A stretch of 64,000 nucleotides of DNA, taken from Sphingomonas azotifigens NBRC 15497 (GTDB lineage Bacteria > Pseudomonadota > Alphaproteobacteria > Sphingomonadales > Sphingomonadaceae). This document shows positions 34,578 to 46,624 of this stretch, one piece after another. The stretch spans positions 1-64,000 of the forward strand of contig NZ_BCTR01000004.1 in NCBI RefSeq assembly GCF_002091475.1, given 5' to 3'. A program made the position numbers and the translations under genes. The first letter of the stretch is position 1; every line of letters begins with the position of its first letter. The notes under the pieces are model-generated. The model had not been told where the DNA came from. It made no database searches and saw nothing but the letters and a program-made list of their open reading frames with translations.

Positions 34578-34777
34578 CGCCTTACACTCCGTCGCCGGCA
34601 TCGCCGGGTTTTGCCCATAAACGTCGCTAACCATGTTGTTTTTATAGGCGGAGAAGTGAATTGCGGATGTACCCGCTACGCGCTTCTTCGGAGGGTTTTC
34701 GGGTGCTTTTGCGACGAGCCGAGCACGGGGCCTAACCCAGGTTGGTCGCTGGCGGCCTTTTGCGGTCGGAGCGGCCG

Positions 34778-36991
34778 ATGAGGGCGTCCATGCCACCCTT
34801 GGAACTCTGGGGCGGTGCCGAGTGCACGGTCAACCGCGTGGGCGACCGCTACCGCGATCAGCTGGTCGAGACTGGCCACCGGGATCGGCTGGAGGATCTG
34901 GATTGCATCGCGGCGCTGGGCGTGAAGTCGCTGCGCTTTCCGGTGCTGTGGGAGCGCGTCTGCCCTGTGGATCCGGCGCGCTGCGACTGGGTGTGGAGCG
35001 ACAGCCGGCTGGCGCGGATGCGCGAACTCGGCTTGCGGCCGATCGCAGGGCTGGTCCATCACGGCAGCGGTCCCCGGCGCACCGATCTGCTCGATCCCGA
35101 TTTCGGGGCGAAGCTCGGCCACTATGCGGCGCGAGTCGCCGAGCGGTACCCCTGGATCGCCGATTGGACACCGGTCAACGAACCGCTGACCACCGCGCGG
35201 TTCGCGGCGCTCTACGGGCATTGGTATCCGCATGCCCGCGACGAGGGCAGTTTCTGGCGGGCTTTGGTGCATCAGGTCGAAGGCGTGGTCTGTGCGATGG
35301 CGGCGGTGCGTGCGGTCCGGCCGGACGCGCGGCTGATCCAGACCGACGATCTCGGCAAGACCTATGGCACGTCTGACACCCGAGCGCAGGTCGCCTATGA
35401 CAATGATCGCCGCTGGATGGGCTGGGACCTGCTGTGCGGCCGCGTCGTGCCGGGGCATCCGCTTTGGGAACGACTGGCGGGTTTCGGGCTTGGCACCAAG
35501 CTCGAGGCGCTGGCGGCGGCACCCTGTCCGCCGGACGTGATCGGCATCAATCACTATCTGACCAGCGATCGCTTCCTCGATGCGCGGATCGCCGCCTATC
35601 CGCCGGCGATGCACGGCGGCAACGGCAGCATCGCCTATGTCGATACCGAGGCGGTGCGCGTCCTCGATCCCGCGCCGGACGGGCTGGCCAACGCGCTGGC
35701 CGAGGCTTGGGCGCGCTATCGCATCCCGATCGCGATCACCGAGGTCCATAACGGCTGCACCCGCGAGGAGCAGATGCGCTGGATGCGCGACGCCTGGGAC
35801 GGTGCCGAGGCCGCCCGGGCTGCGGGCATCGAGGTGCAGGCGGTGACCGCTTGGTCGCTGTTCGGCGCCTCGGGCTGGAACACGCTGCTGACGTCCCCCG
35901 GAATCTACGAGCCCGGCGTGTTCGACGTGCGCGGCGGCGAACCGCGGCCCACGGCCATGGTCCCGTTCCTCCAGGCGCTGGCAAGCGGCGAGCGGCACGA
36001 CCATCCTGCACTCGGTGGCGCCGGCTGGTGGCAGCGCGACCTGCGCATCACCCATCGCCGTCACGCGCATCCGGAGCCGCCCGCGCGTGCCCGATCGATG
36101 CCAAGGCGTCGGCGCCCGATGCTGATCGCTGGCGCAACCGGAACGCTGGGGCAGGCGCTGGCACGGTGCTGCGAGATGCGCGACCTCGCCCATGTGCTCA
36201 CCGATCGTGCGATGCTCGACCTGGGTGACGGCGCATCGATCGCAGCGGCGCTCGACGCACATCGGCCCTGGGCGGTGATCAACGCCGCCGGCTGGGTCCG
36301 CGTCGATGATGCCGAGGAGGAGGAGGCGGCCTGCTTCGCCGCCAATTGCCTGGGCGCGACCGAGCTGGCGATCGCCGCATCCGAGCGGGACATCGCGACC
36401 GTCAGCTTCTCCAGCGACCTGGTGTTCGACGGCGGGCTGGGCCGGCCCTATTCCGAAGCCGATCCCTGCGCGCCGCTGGGCGCCTATGGCCGCAGCAAGG
36501 CGGCGATGGAGGCCGCGATCGGCCGGCTGGCGGGACGGCACCTGATCGTGCGCACGGCGGCATTCTTCTCGCCCTGGGACCGGCACAATTTCGCGGTGCA
36601 GGTCGTCGATGCAGTGGCGGCCGGGCGGCGGTTTGCCGCTGCGGAGGATCATTTCGTGTCGCCCGCCTATGTGCCGGACCTGTGCAATGCGGCGCTCGAC
36701 GCATGCATCGACGGGACATGCGGCATCCTGCACCTCGCCAACCAGGGGGAGGTCAGCTGGGCGGACTTCGCCGTGGCGGTGGCGGACGCCTGCGCGCTGC
36801 CGGCATCGCTGGTCGACCCGGTTCCCGGCGCAAACCTGGGCTGGAAGGCGCCGCGCCCACGTTACGCGCCGCTGGCCAGCCAGCGGATGCCGTCGCTCGA
36901 AGCTGCGTTGCACGCCTTTGCCGCCGCACCCGAGGTGCTCGAACGCATCGCCCGGGCCGGGCAGGGAGCCGAGGCGCTGCATTCGGCCTGA
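34778..36991 (+). CDS. fusion: GH1-like glycosidase + RmlD-like reductase
   Basis: A 737-residue protein. Residues 1 to about 430 form a GH1-type barrel: [11 protein letters not shown] with acid/base Glu135 and ITEVHNG with nucleophile Glu322, a separation normal for GH1. From Met448 a Rossmann domain of the dTDP-4-dehydrorhamnose reductase (RmlD/SDR) type starts: [26 protein letters not shown] and YGRSK with Tyr570 and Lys574. Both halves keep their catalytic residues. No signal peptide, so cytosolic. GGAG six bases before ATG 34778 supports the start. The combination suggests joint processing of a glycoside and a sugar nucleotide or keto sugar; the pathway is not known to me. Confidence 0.9.
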   Translation: MRASMPPLELWGGAECTVNRVGDRYRDQLVETGHRDRLEDLDCIAALGVKSLRFPVLWERVCPVDPARCDWVWSDSRLARMRELGLRPIAGLVHHGSGPRRTDLLDPDFGAKLGHYAARVAERYPWIADWTPVNEPLTTARFAALYGHWYPHARDEGSFWRALVHQVEGVVCAMAAVRAVRPDARLIQTDDLGKTYGTSDTRAQVAYDNDRRWMGWDLLCGRVVPGHPLWERLAGFGLGTKLEALAAAPCPPDVIGINHYLTSDRFLDARIAAYPPAMHGGNGSIAYVDTEAVRVLDPAPDGLANALAEAWARYRIPIAITEVHNGCTREEQMRWMRDAWDGAEAARAAGIEVQAVTAWSLFGASGWNTLLTSPGIYEPGVFDVRGGEPRPTAMVPFLQALASGERHDHPALGGAGWWQRDLRITHRRHAHPEPPARARSMPRRRRPMLIAGATGTLGQALARCCEMRDLAHVLTDRAMLDLGDGASIAAALDAHRPWAVINAAGWVRVDDAEEEEAACFAANCLGATELAIAASERDIATVSFSSDLVFDGGLGRPYSEADPCAPLGAYGRSKAAMEAAIGRLAGRHLIVRTAAFFSPWDRHNFAVQVVDAVAAGRRFAAAEDHFVSPAYVPDLCNAALDACIDGTCGILHLANQGEVSWADFAVAVADACALPASLVDPVPGANLGWKAPRPRYAPLASQRMPSLEAALHAFAAAPEVLERIARAGQGAEALHSA

Positions 36992-37079
36992 CCGCCGCCT
37001 CCGCAATGCCCCTCTTGCGCTGGACAGCCGGAGCGCCGATGTAGTCGCGGGCAATACAACAACCACGAGATCATCCCAC

Positions 37080-37736
37080 ATGCATCCGCTTTCCGGTCAG
37101 ATGACCATCGATCCCGTTACCGGCGCTCTCGTTCCCATCGTCATCGAGCAGTCGAGCCGCGGCGAGCGCAGCTTCGACATCTATTCGCGCCTGCTGCGGG
37201 AGCGGATCGTGTTCGTCACCGGTCAGGTGGAAGACCATATGGCCTCGCTGATCACCGCCCAGCTGCTGTTCCTCGAATCGGAAAATCCGAAGAAGGACAT
37301 CTGGATGTACATCAACTCGCCGGGCGGCGTCGTCACGGCGGGTATGGCGATCCACGACACGATGCAGTATATCCGTCCGCGCGTCGGCACGGTGTGCATC
37401 GGCCAGGCGGCGTCGATGGGCTCGTTCCTGCTGGCGTCGGGCGAGCCGGGCCTGCGCGTGGCGCTGACCAACGCCCGCATCATGCTTCACCAGCCCTCGG
37501 GCGGTGCGCAGGGCATGGCGTCGGACATCGAGATCCAGGCCAAGGAAATCCTGCGGATCCGCGCGCGCATGAACGCGCTGTATTCGAAGTATACCGGCCA
37601 GCCGATCGAGAAGATCGAGACGACGATGGACCGCGACTCGTTCTTCGAGGCCGAGGAAGCCAAGGCTTTCGGCATCGTCGACGAGGTGTACGAGAAGCGC
37701 CCGGTGCCGAGCGAGGATGCGGCAGCGGCAAATTAA
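37080..37736 (+). CDS. clpP: ATP-dependent Clp protease proteolytic subunit
   Basis: A 218-residue ClpP serine peptidase. Ser112 in QAASMGSF, His137 in IMLHQPSGG and Asp186 in MDRDSFF form the triad. The N-terminal 20 residues are a short propeptide region ([20 protein letters not shown]). It forms the double heptamer that ClpX feeds with unfolded substrates in the cytosol. clpX follows after 145 bp, including a 10-bp-stem hairpin near 37757-37797. Confidence 0.97.
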   Translation: MHPLSGQMTIDPVTGALVPIVIEQSSRGERSFDIYSRLLRERIVFVTGQVEDHMASLITAQLLFLESENPKKDIWMYINSPGGVVTAGMAIHDTMQYIRPRVGTVCIGQAASMGSFLLASGEPGLRVALTNARIMLHQPSGGAQGMASDIEIQAKEILRIRARMNALYSKYTGQPIEKIETTMDRDSFFEAEEAKAFGIVDEVYEKRPVPSEDAAAAN

Positions 37737-37881
37737 CACTATATCCCTATCCTCGGCCGTCTGACGATTCCCGGTGCATGGAACGTCAGGCGGGCGGGGC
37801 GATTTATGGATTGCCGGAATTTCGCCTGCGTGTAGGATGGCAGGCGAGCGTTACGCGCCCGAGGCGCGAAGGATGGATTGA

Positions 37882-39147
37882 ATGACCAAGCTCAGCGGCG
37901 GTGACTCGAAGAGCACGCTCTATTGCTCCTTCTGCGGCAAGAGCCAGCATGAGGTGCGCAAGCTCATCGCCGGCCCGACCGTGTTCATCTGCGATGAATG
38001 CGTCGAGCTGTGCAACGACATCATCCGCGAGGAGACCAAGTCCTCGCTGGTGTCCAAGAAGGACGGTGGCGTGCCTTCGCCGCAGGAAATCTGCGACGTG
38101 CTCGACGATTATGTCATCGGGCAGAAGAAGGCGAAGCGCGTCCTCTCGGTGGCGGTGCACAACCACTATAAGCGGCTGAACCACGGCGCCAAGGGCGCCG
38201 ATGTCGAGCTCGCCAAGTCGAACATCCTGCTCGTCGGTCCCACCGGCTGCGGCAAGACGCTGCTGGCGCAGACGCTGGCGCGCATCCTCGATGTGCCGTT
38301 CACCATGGCCGATGCCACCACGCTCACCGAAGCCGGCTATGTCGGCGAGGACGTGGAGAACATCATCCTCAAGCTGCTCCAGGCCTCGGATTACAACGTC
38401 GAGCGGGCGCAGCGCGGAATCGTCTATATCGACGAGATCGACAAGATCAGCCGCAAGGCCGAGAATCCTTCGATCACGCGCGATGTGTCGGGCGAGGGCG
38501 TGCAGCAGGCGCTGCTCAAGCTGATGGAAGGCACCACCGCGAGCGTTCCGCCGCAGGGCGGCCGCAAGCACCCACAGCAGGAATTCCTGCAGGTGGACAC
38601 GACCAACATCCTGTTCATCTGCGGCGGCGCCTTCTCGGGCCTCGAGAAGATCATCGGTGATCGTCTGCAGGGCAAGTCAATCGGCTTCGGCGCGCATGTC
38701 GCCGCACCGGACGAGCGTCGCACCGGCGAGCTGCTCCGCCAGACCGAGCCGGAGGATCTGCTCAAGTTCGGCCTGATCCCCGAATTCGTCGGCCGTCTGC
38801 CGGTGATCGCGACGCTGGAAGACCTCGACGTCGAGGCGCTGATCAAGATCCTGACCGAGCCGAAGAACGCCCTGGTCAAGCAGTATCAGAAGCTGTTCGA
38901 CATGGAGGCGGTCAAGCTCGGCTTCACCGACGACGCGCTAACCGCCGTCTCGAAGAAGGCGATCGAGCGCAAGACCGGCGCACGCGGCCTCCGCTCGATC
39001 CTCGAAGGCATCCTGCTCGACACGATGTTCGACCTGCCCAGCATGGACGGCGTCGACGAAGTGGTGGTCGACAAGGATGTGGTCGAGGGCCGGAAGGAGC
39101 CGGTGCGGATTTACGCCAAGAAGGAAAAGGCCGGCAGCGCCGCCTGA
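37882..39147 (+). CDS. clpX: ATP-dependent Clp protease ATP-binding subunit ClpX
   Basis: A 421-residue AAA+ unfoldase. The N-terminal zinc-binding domain has Cys15, Cys18, Cys37 and Cys40. Walker A is GPTGCGKT with Lys125, and Walker B is [29 protein letters not shown] and GFGAHV follow, the usual pore-loop and sensor segments. It delivers tagged and regulatory proteins to ClpP, encoded just upstream. Confidence 0.98.
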   Translation: MTKLSGGDSKSTLYCSFCGKSQHEVRKLIAGPTVFICDECVELCNDIIREETKSSLVSKKDGGVPSPQEICDVLDDYVIGQKKAKRVLSVAVHNHYKRLNHGAKGADVELAKSNILLVGPTGCGKTLLAQTLARILDVPFTMADATTLTEAGYVGEDVENIILKLLQASDYNVERAQRGIVYIDEIDKISRKAENPSITRDVSGEGVQQALLKLMEGTTASVPPQGGRKHPQQEFLQVDTTNILFICGGAFSGLEKIIGDRLQGKSIGFGAHVAAPDERRTGELLRQTEPEDLLKFGLIPEFVGRLPVIATLEDLDVEALIKILTEPKNALVKQYQKLFDMEAVKLGFTDDALTAVSKKAIERKTGARGLRSILEGILLDTMFDLPSMDGVDEVVVDKDVVEGRKEPVRIYAKKEKAGSAA

Positions 39148-39151
39148 TCCG

Positions 39152-39430
39152 GTGGCACGGCTGATCGCGATCCGTTCGGCCGCCCGCCAGGACCACTTGC
39201 CCTTGCCGCGATGCTGGGGCGAGCCTTCGTAGCAGACCCGGCGTTCGCCTATATCTTTCCGGATCCAGAGGTGCGGCAACTGCGGTTGCCGCGCCTCTTC
39301 GCATTATTGGTCGAGTCGGACCTGCGCGGCGGCAGGGTTTCGTCGCCGACGAGGCTGCTTGCCTTGTGGCGAGCGCCTGGACGGTCGGACCGCGGGCTCT
39401 GGTCGATGCTGTGCCCGGCCGACGGAGCGG
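39152..39430 (+). pseudogene. decayed GNAT N-acetyltransferase fragment
   Basis: Spliced across frames, the 282-bp stretch after clpX reads like the first third of a GNAT acetyltransferase. A start region in one frame (IAIRSAARQDHLPL) continues, after a frameshift near 39205, as AAMLGRAFVADPAFAYIFPDP and LRLPRLFALLVESDLRGG. A second out-of-frame patch (FVADEAA) precedes LWRAPGR. The usual family length is about 200 residues; here the frame runs into the end of the convergent gene after about 90. It is therefore a truncated, frameshifted remnant. The identification is by eye and moderately sure. Confidence 0.5.
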
Positions 39431-40018
39431 TCAGGGGGCGGTTGCCGCCGAGTCGAGCGGTTCGGGCCAGGCGAGGCCGCGCAGCAGGTCGACGAAGGTC
39501 TGCTCCAGATCGCTGTCGCGTCCCCAGCTCGCGCGCGCCGCGACCAGCCAGCCGCTGGCCGGGCAGAAGAGATAGCTTTCCGATATCAGCGGCTGTTCCT
39601 TGCCGTCCAGCGTCCCGGTCATCGTGAAGCGCGCATGATAGGCGGCGCCCGGGGTGCGGCCCGAAGGCGATGGCCAGCGGCCGTGCGATACCAGCTTCAC
39701 GTCCGCATAGTTCGCCGCGACGTTGCGCTCGATGTCCGCGAAATTTTCAGCACAGCTGCGGTTCGGCGGGGCGGGGTAGACGTACAGTGTCACGAAGCCG
39801 AGCTCGCCGTTTCGCCGCAACGCATAGCCTGCGCTCACATCGAGCTGCTCGGCGTCGTAGCTGTGGATGCGGGTGCGCAGCGCGTTGTCGAGCCGCTCGG
39901 GGAAAACCATTCCGGTCGCGGTATGCGTCCAGTCGCCCTCGATCCGCAGATCCTGCTGCGCTCCGGCCGGCAGCGCCGCGCAGATCAGCGTTGATCCCAG
40001 TATCAGGCCGCGCAGCAT
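39431..40018 (-). CDS. secreted hypothetical protein
   Basis: A 195-residue exported protein with a clear signal peptide (MLRGLILGSTLICAALPAGA before Gln). The mature part is beta-rich with two Cys (SCAENF and FCPASGW) that could form a disulfide. No catalytic motif is recognised. ATG 40018 is chosen over TTG 40030, which would destroy the AAGG site four bases upstream. Its 3' end abuts the decayed GNAT gene. Confidence 0.78.
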   Translation of the reverse strand: MLRGLILGSTLICAALPAGAQQDLRIEGDWTHTATGMVFPERLDNALRTRIHSYDAEQLDVSAGYALRRNGELGFVTLYVYPAPPNRSCAENFADIERNVAANYADVKLVSHGRWPSPSGRTPGAAYHARFTMTGTLDGKEQPLISESYLFCPASGWLVAARASWGRDSDLEQTFVDLLRGLAWPEPLDSAATAP

Positions 40019-40122
40019 GATCCTTCCCAAGCGTCACCTGCGGCATGCAAGGTGCACGTAGGAAGGTACAGTGCAGGGCGGTCGATGCAAGCGAAGCCTT
40101 GGCAAAGCGCCCCTTGAGAGCG

Positions 40123-40725
40123 TTAAAAGATGCCGGGAATGAAGCGCTTCACGCGTGCGGCATAGGCCTCATACTGCCGTCCGAAATGTTCGTGCAGCAG
40201 CTTTTCCTCCTCCTGCACGCGGATCCAGGCGCCATAGGCGAACAGTGGCACCGCCACGATCAGGCCGCGCCAGTGGCCAAAGGCGACCGCCATGGCGAGC
40301 AACATCGCGAACAGTCCGGTGTAGATCGGATGCCGGATGGTCGCGAACGGTCCCCAGGTGACCAGGTCGTGGTCGCGACGGGTACGCGCGCTGACGCTCC
40401 AGTTGCGGCCCATCGCGGCGGTTGCGGAGAGGAACATGCCGATGCAGGTCGACACCAGCAGCGCCACCACCACGGCCTGGCCCAGCGCCGGCGCGGTCAT
40501 GGGCAGCAGCGTCGGCCGCAGCGGGCCGAATGCCACCAGAAAGAATGCCGTCGCCTGCAGCCAGATGCCAGCGGTCGCGCGCGTGCTGACCCGCGCGGCG
40601 CCCTGCCGCCGGTCACGCTGGCGCCACCATGCGAAAAGCAGCGCTGCCACGAACAGGACAAACCCGAGCAGAAGCACCACCAATCCCGGCTTCCCGATCG
40701 GAGCAGGTGCCACCAGAGAGATCAT
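40123..40725 (-). CDS. ICMT/PEMT-family membrane methyltransferase
   Basis: A 200-residue membrane protein with about five hydrophobic segments. The C-terminal signature of isoprenylcysteine carboxyl methyltransferase-like enzymes is present: WGPFATIRHPIYTGLF and EEEKLLHEHFGRQYEAYAARVKRFIP, the SAM-binding part. In bacteria such proteins methylate lipids or unknown membrane substrates. ATG 40725 overlaps the stop of the M1 peptidase gene by 4 bp (ATGA), pointing to one operon. Confidence 0.85.
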   Translation of the reverse strand: MISLVAPAPIGKPGLVVLLLGFVLFVAALLFAWWRQRDRRQGAARVSTRATAGIWLQATAFFLVAFGPLRPTLLPMTAPALGQAVVVALLVSTCIGMFLSATAAMGRNWSVSARTRRDHDLVTWGPFATIRHPIYTGLFAMLLAMAVAFGHWRGLIVAVPLFAYGAWIRVQEEEKLLHEHFGRQYEAYAARVKRFIPGIF

Positions 40726-42440
40726 CGTTGTCGCGCCCATCGTTGCAAGGCCTCCACGGCTTCGGAACGGCGCAGGATGTGCGCGTCCGGATCAAGGATA
40801 ATGTGCGCGCCTGCCGGCACCGCCAGCGTCGCGGTGCCGCCCGGCATCGCCACCCGCTGCACCTTGCCGTCGACCGAGACATCGATCGGCAGGGGGAAGG
40901 GGCGGTCGCCGGGCGTCTTCCAGCGCAGGGTCAGGCTATCGCCGGTTCGCTCGGTCAGGAGTTCGGGCAGGTCGGCGGCGTAGAGATAGACATCGAAGAA
41001 CCAGCCCAGATCCTGTCCGGTCACCTGGCGAACGATCGCGATATATTCGGGCGTGGTGCCGAAGCGCGGCTTGAAATTGCCGGGCTTGGGATCCGGACGA
41101 CCATAGACCATCCGCCGCGTCACTTCGAAGAACTGGTCGTCGCCGATCAGGTAGCGCAGCGTGTGGAGGACCCAGGCGCCCTTGTAGTAGATGTCCTGGC
41201 CGGGGCCGCCGTTGCTATCCTCATACACCGATTCCTCGGTACGGCTCTGGCCCGAGACGATCGGTGCCTTGTTCGAGATGGCAAGGCGAAACTGGTCCAT
41301 CATCGCGGCATAGCGGGCATTGCCCTCGCGCCACTGGCCATAGAGCGGCTGCATGTACTGGGTATAGCCCTCGTGCAGCCAGTAATCGTCCCAGTCGGCG
41401 GCCGTCAGCTGGTTGCCGAACCATTCATGGCCCAGCTCGTGCTGGAAGATCTCGTCAAAGCCCGACGGGGTCTTGCGGTAGTTGTTGCCGTAGGCGTTGA
41501 TCGTCTGGTGCTCCATGCCGAGATGCGGCGTCTCCACCACGCCCAGCTTCTCGTCGCTCCAAGGATAGGGGCCGATCACGCGCTCGTAGAAGTCCACCGT
41601 CGGCGCGAACTCGGCGAACAGCGCCTTTGCCTTCGCCTCGCGACCGGGCAGATACCAATAGTGCAGGGGGAAGCTGTTGCCGAAGCGGCTCTGATACTCG
41701 GCCGTCAGTTCCTGATAGGGCCCGATGTTGAGCGCGACGTCATAGGGATTGGGGCTGCGTGCCCGCCAATGCCAGGTGGTACGACCGTCAGCCAGCGTCT
41801 CCACTCGCATGAGCTTGCCGTTGGAAGGTGCCTTCAGGCCCGCCGGCACGGTGATGTGCAGATCGACCAGTGCCGGCTCGCCCTGCGGAAAGTCGAGGCA
41901 GGGCCAGAACAGGTCGCAGCCATAGCCCTCGGCAGTGGTGGCCACCCACGGCTTCTTCTCGCCGGGCGTGGTCGCCCATACCAGACCATCGTCCCAGGGC
42001 GCACGCACCGCGACATGCGGCGTGCCGCCATAGATGATCTCGGCAACTACCCGGTCGCCGGCCTTGAGCGGGTGAGGCAGGGTGATGAACAGCCGCCCGT
42101 CGGGGTTGCGCCATTGGGTAGGAGGGAGCGGCTTGCCGTCGATGCGAATCGCGCTCACCGGCAGATTGCGGTCGAGATCGATCTGCAGCTCGGTCTGCGG
42201 CGCGCTGGTCCGCAAGGTGAGCGTTGCCGTGCCGTGGAGCGTGTAGGTCGACGGCTGCACGTCGAAGGCGAGGTCGGCATGTTCGAGGCGCAGCGCGGCG
42301 CGTGCCGCGGCGATCGGACCGCCCGACGCCTGCGTCGTCGCGGTGATCGGCGGCTCGCCACGCTTCTGCGCCTGTGCGGCGCTCGCGAGGGCCGTGGCCA
42401 TGGTCGCAAGCCAGGCCAGTGCAATCGTCGATCGTCTCAA
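40722..42440 (-). CDS. exported M1-family aminopeptidase
   Basis: A 572-residue zinc metallopeptidase of family M1. GMEHQ lies before the zinc motif HELGH (334-338) and the third ligand Glu357 is 19 residues on, giving HExxH-x18-E. The N-terminal beta-saddle domain precedes it. From TTG 42440 the protein starts with a good signal peptide (LRRSTIALAWLATMATALASAAQA) and GGGGGTGG lies just upstream. Longer starts (for example ATG 42500) add a basic segment without a ribosome site. It probably trims peptides in the periplasm. It is divergent from lon and coupled to the ICMT-like gene. Confidence 0.88.
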   Translation of the reverse strand: MRRSTIALAWLATMATALASAAQAQKRGEPPITATTQASGGPIAAARAALRLEHADLAFDVQPSTYTLHGTATLTLRTSAPQTELQIDLDRNLPVSAIRIDGKPLPPTQWRNPDGRLFITLPHPLKAGDRVVAEIIYGGTPHVAVRAPWDDGLVWATTPGEKKPWVATTAEGYGCDLFWPCLDFPQGEPALVDLHITVPAGLKAPSNGKLMRVETLADGRTTWHWRARSPNPYDVALNIGPYQELTAEYQSRFGNSFPLHYWYLPGREAKAKALFAEFAPTVDFYERVIGPYPWSDEKLGVVETPHLGMEHQTINAYGNNYRKTPSGFDEIFQHELGHEWFGNQLTAADWDDYWLHEGYTQYMQPLYGQWREGNARYAAMMDQFRLAISNKAPIVSGQSRTEESVYEDSNGGPGQDIYYKGAWVLHTLRYLIGDDQFFEVTRRMVYGRPDPKPGNFKPRFGTTPEYIAIVRQVTGQDLGWFFDVYLYAADLPELLTERTGDSLTLRWKTPGDRPFPLPIDVSVDGKVQRVAMPGGTATLAVPAGAHIILDPDAHILRRSEAVEALQRWARQR

Positions 42441-42593
42441 AAGCCACCCCCAGAGGCTGCGTTTGACCCATTTCGGTGCCCGAATCAACGCGCCAGGCAT
42501 GATAGCAATGCTGCACTGCAAGGCGAGTCGCGAGATTCCCCGCCCCTGGGGCTGGAGTTTTCCACCGCAATCTGGGCTAATAGCCCGATCCGA

Positions 42594-42620
42594 TTGATGC
42601 GTGCGTTCCAGGCCCCATAT
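42594..42620 (+). promoter_or_regulatory. sigma-32 (RpoH)-type promoter of lon
   Basis: TTGATG, 13 bases, then CCCCATAT: a close match to the heat-shock consensus TTGAAA-N13/14-CCCCATNT. It lies 44 bp upstream of the lon start, on the lon strand. Heat-shock control of lon is known in many proteobacteria, so the match is expected. Confidence 0.75.
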
Positions 42621-42663
42621 ATAAGGTCTATGGTGCCCCGGATGGGGCAGACCCGGAGTTTTC

Positions 42664-45120
<2,457 letters not shown>

Positions 45121-45277
45121 CCTTCCGTAACTTTTCTGACGCAATTCCGTCCGAAAGGCTTTGACTCCGGCGGCTCGCCCGTGCTGACTCGCACGCCAGC
45201 GCAGCCGCCGCGACTCATTCGGCTATCCATCATAACCATCGCGGTATCCCGCGCAGTTTCAGGGGGTTTGCACCAGC

Positions 45278-45550
45278 ATGAACAAGCAAGAGCTGATCGG
45301 TCAGGTGGCCGACGTTTCCGGTCTGGCCAAGGGTGACGCCGTCAAGGCGGTCGAAGCGGTGTTCGACGTGATCACCGGCGCGCTCACCAAGGGCGACGAA
45401 GTCCGCCTCGTCGGTTTCGGCACCTTTTCGGTCAGCAAGCGCAAGGCCTCGACCGGCCGCAATCCGCGCACCGGCGAGGAAATGACGATCAAGGCTTCCA
45501 ATCAGCCCAAGTTCAAGCCGGGCAAGGTGCTGAAGGACTCGGTCAACTAA
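45278..45550 (+). CDS. hupB: DNA-binding protein HU
   Basis: A 90-residue HU-family histone-like protein: MNKQELIGQVADVSGL at the N-terminal helices, LVGFGTFSVSKRKASTGRNPRTGEEM in the beta-arm with the Pro at the tip used for DNA bending, and KFKPGKVLKDSVN at the end. It folds and bends DNA in the nucleoid. AGGGGG lies 9-10 bases before ATG 45278. It follows lon by 157 bp. Confidence 0.97.
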   Translation: MNKQELIGQVADVSGLAKGDAVKAVEAVFDVITGALTKGDEVRLVGFGTFSVSKRKASTGRNPRTGEEMTIKASNQPKFKPGKVLKDSVN

Positions 45551-45658
45551 GCACCGAAAAAATGCGGGCGGGGTGCGAAACGGGGCTGGACAGGCTCGCA
45601 GCCGCACCGTAAAGGCCCGCTTCCCGTTTCGGCCACAGGGTTTCACCCACCGGCCAAT

Positions 45659-45733
45659 GGGCGCGTAGCTCAGTGGTAGAGCACTGTGTTCACACCGCAG
45701 GGGTCGCTGGTTCAATCCCAGCCGCGCCCACCA
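45659..45733 (+). tRNA. tRNA-Val (CAC)
   Basis: A 75-base cloverleaf: acceptor GGGCGCG/CGCGCCC, D-arm GCTC-loop-GAGC, anticodon stem CTGTG/CGCAG with loop TTCACAC (anticodon CAC), T-arm GCTGG-TTCAATC-CCAGC, and an encoded CCA end. A hairpin terminator follows 7 bp later. Confidence 0.96.
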
Positions 45734-45740
45734 TATTCGC

Positions 45741-45772
45741 AAAGGGTAGGAGTCATCAGGCTCCTACCCTTT
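45741..45772. terminator. terminator after tRNA-Val
   Basis: Perfect 12-bp stem AAAGGGTAGGAG/CTCCTACCCTTT with an 8-base loop, 7 bp after the tRNA CCA end. Confidence 0.88.
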
Positions 45773-45853
45773 GTCGTGTCAGGGGCCTCAGCCGCGAGGC
45801 ATTCCGTACCGTCGTCGGTTCCTGCACGCCCCGGTTCCTGAGGAGAGACGACC

Positions 45854-46351
45854 ATGCGCCATCTTCTGCTTGCCCCTGCGCTCCTGCTCGCCGCCTGCGG
45901 ACATGGCATCGATGCAGACAATGCCGCGGCCAATGAAAACGAGATCCGCAACGCCCAGCGCACCGAATCGAGCGCCTCGCCGGCGGCCGCCGCAGCCAAG
46001 GCGCAGGTCGACGCCTATTACGCCAAGATCGCTGCAGGCGACTTCGCCGCCGCGCGGGCGATGTGGGACCAGGACGGTGCTGCCTCGGGCGGTTCGGCCG
46101 AGGACCTGAAGGGCGCCTATGCGGTCTATCGCAGCTACACGGCGCAGGCCGAGACGCCGACTCACATCGAGACTCGCGAAGGCATCGACTATGTCATCGT
46201 CACGGTCGCCGCGAAGGCGGAGACCAAGAGTGGCGCCACGCGCGAGCTGAAGGGCATGGTATATCTGCGGCGGCCGGCGGCGCCTGCCGATGCGGCGAAG
46301 GGGCAGGGCGGGTGGAAGATCTGGGCGGTGGACGTCCGCCCGCACCACTGA
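45854..46351 (+). CDS. hypothetical lipoprotein
   Basis: A 165-residue lipoprotein with a signal ending in the lipobox LLAAC, so lipidated at Cys15. An Asn/Ala-rich linker follows, and then an NTF2-like or SnoaL-like fold seems likely: VDAYYAKIAAGDFAAARAMWD near residue 50, WKIWAVDVRP at the end. Function unknown. GAGGAGAG precedes ATG 45854. Confidence 0.8.
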   Translation: MRHLLLAPALLLAACGHGIDADNAAANENEIRNAQRTESSASPAAAAAKAQVDAYYAKIAAGDFAAARAMWDQDGAASGGSAEDLKGAYAVYRSYTAQAETPTHIETREGIDYVIVTVAAKAETKSGATRELKGMVYLRRPAAPADAAKGQGGWKIWAVDVRPHH

Positions 46352-46624
46352 GTCGCGCGCTATTTCCCCTACGGCAGGGCGGGTAGCTCTTCGATCCTGA
46401 CGATCGCCCGCCCGCCGCTTCCCCAGCCGCTTTTGCAGCGCACCAGCGGCAGCGCGCCATCGCGCTACATAACGGATTTCATCTTCACATCATAAAATCG
46501 GCGGACTGTCACACAAGCATAACATCCAATCCATAATTGCCCCAGGTCGGCAGCGGTCGGCGCCGGCCTTTCGGCTGCCACCACGAACGTGATCGTGCCC
46601 GGCGACGAAACAAAGGGGATTGAG
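46352..46624. other. leader region of beta-helix lipoprotein gene
   Basis: A 273-bp gap. Its last 200 bp are AT-richer than the flanks. CTGTCACACAA-GCATAACAT near 46505-46525 vaguely recalls a Pho-box half-site but is weak. No gene is seen. Confidence 0.35.

Noticed and set aside
40045-40983. A 312-codon plus-strand frame near the ICMT-like gene.
   Set aside because: Antisense to two well-supported minus-strand genes, with Arg/His-rich translation.
46505-46525. Possible Pho box upstream of the beta-helix lipoprotein.
   Set aside because: Only one half resembles the consensus; too weak to list as a regulatory feature, kept only as a hint.
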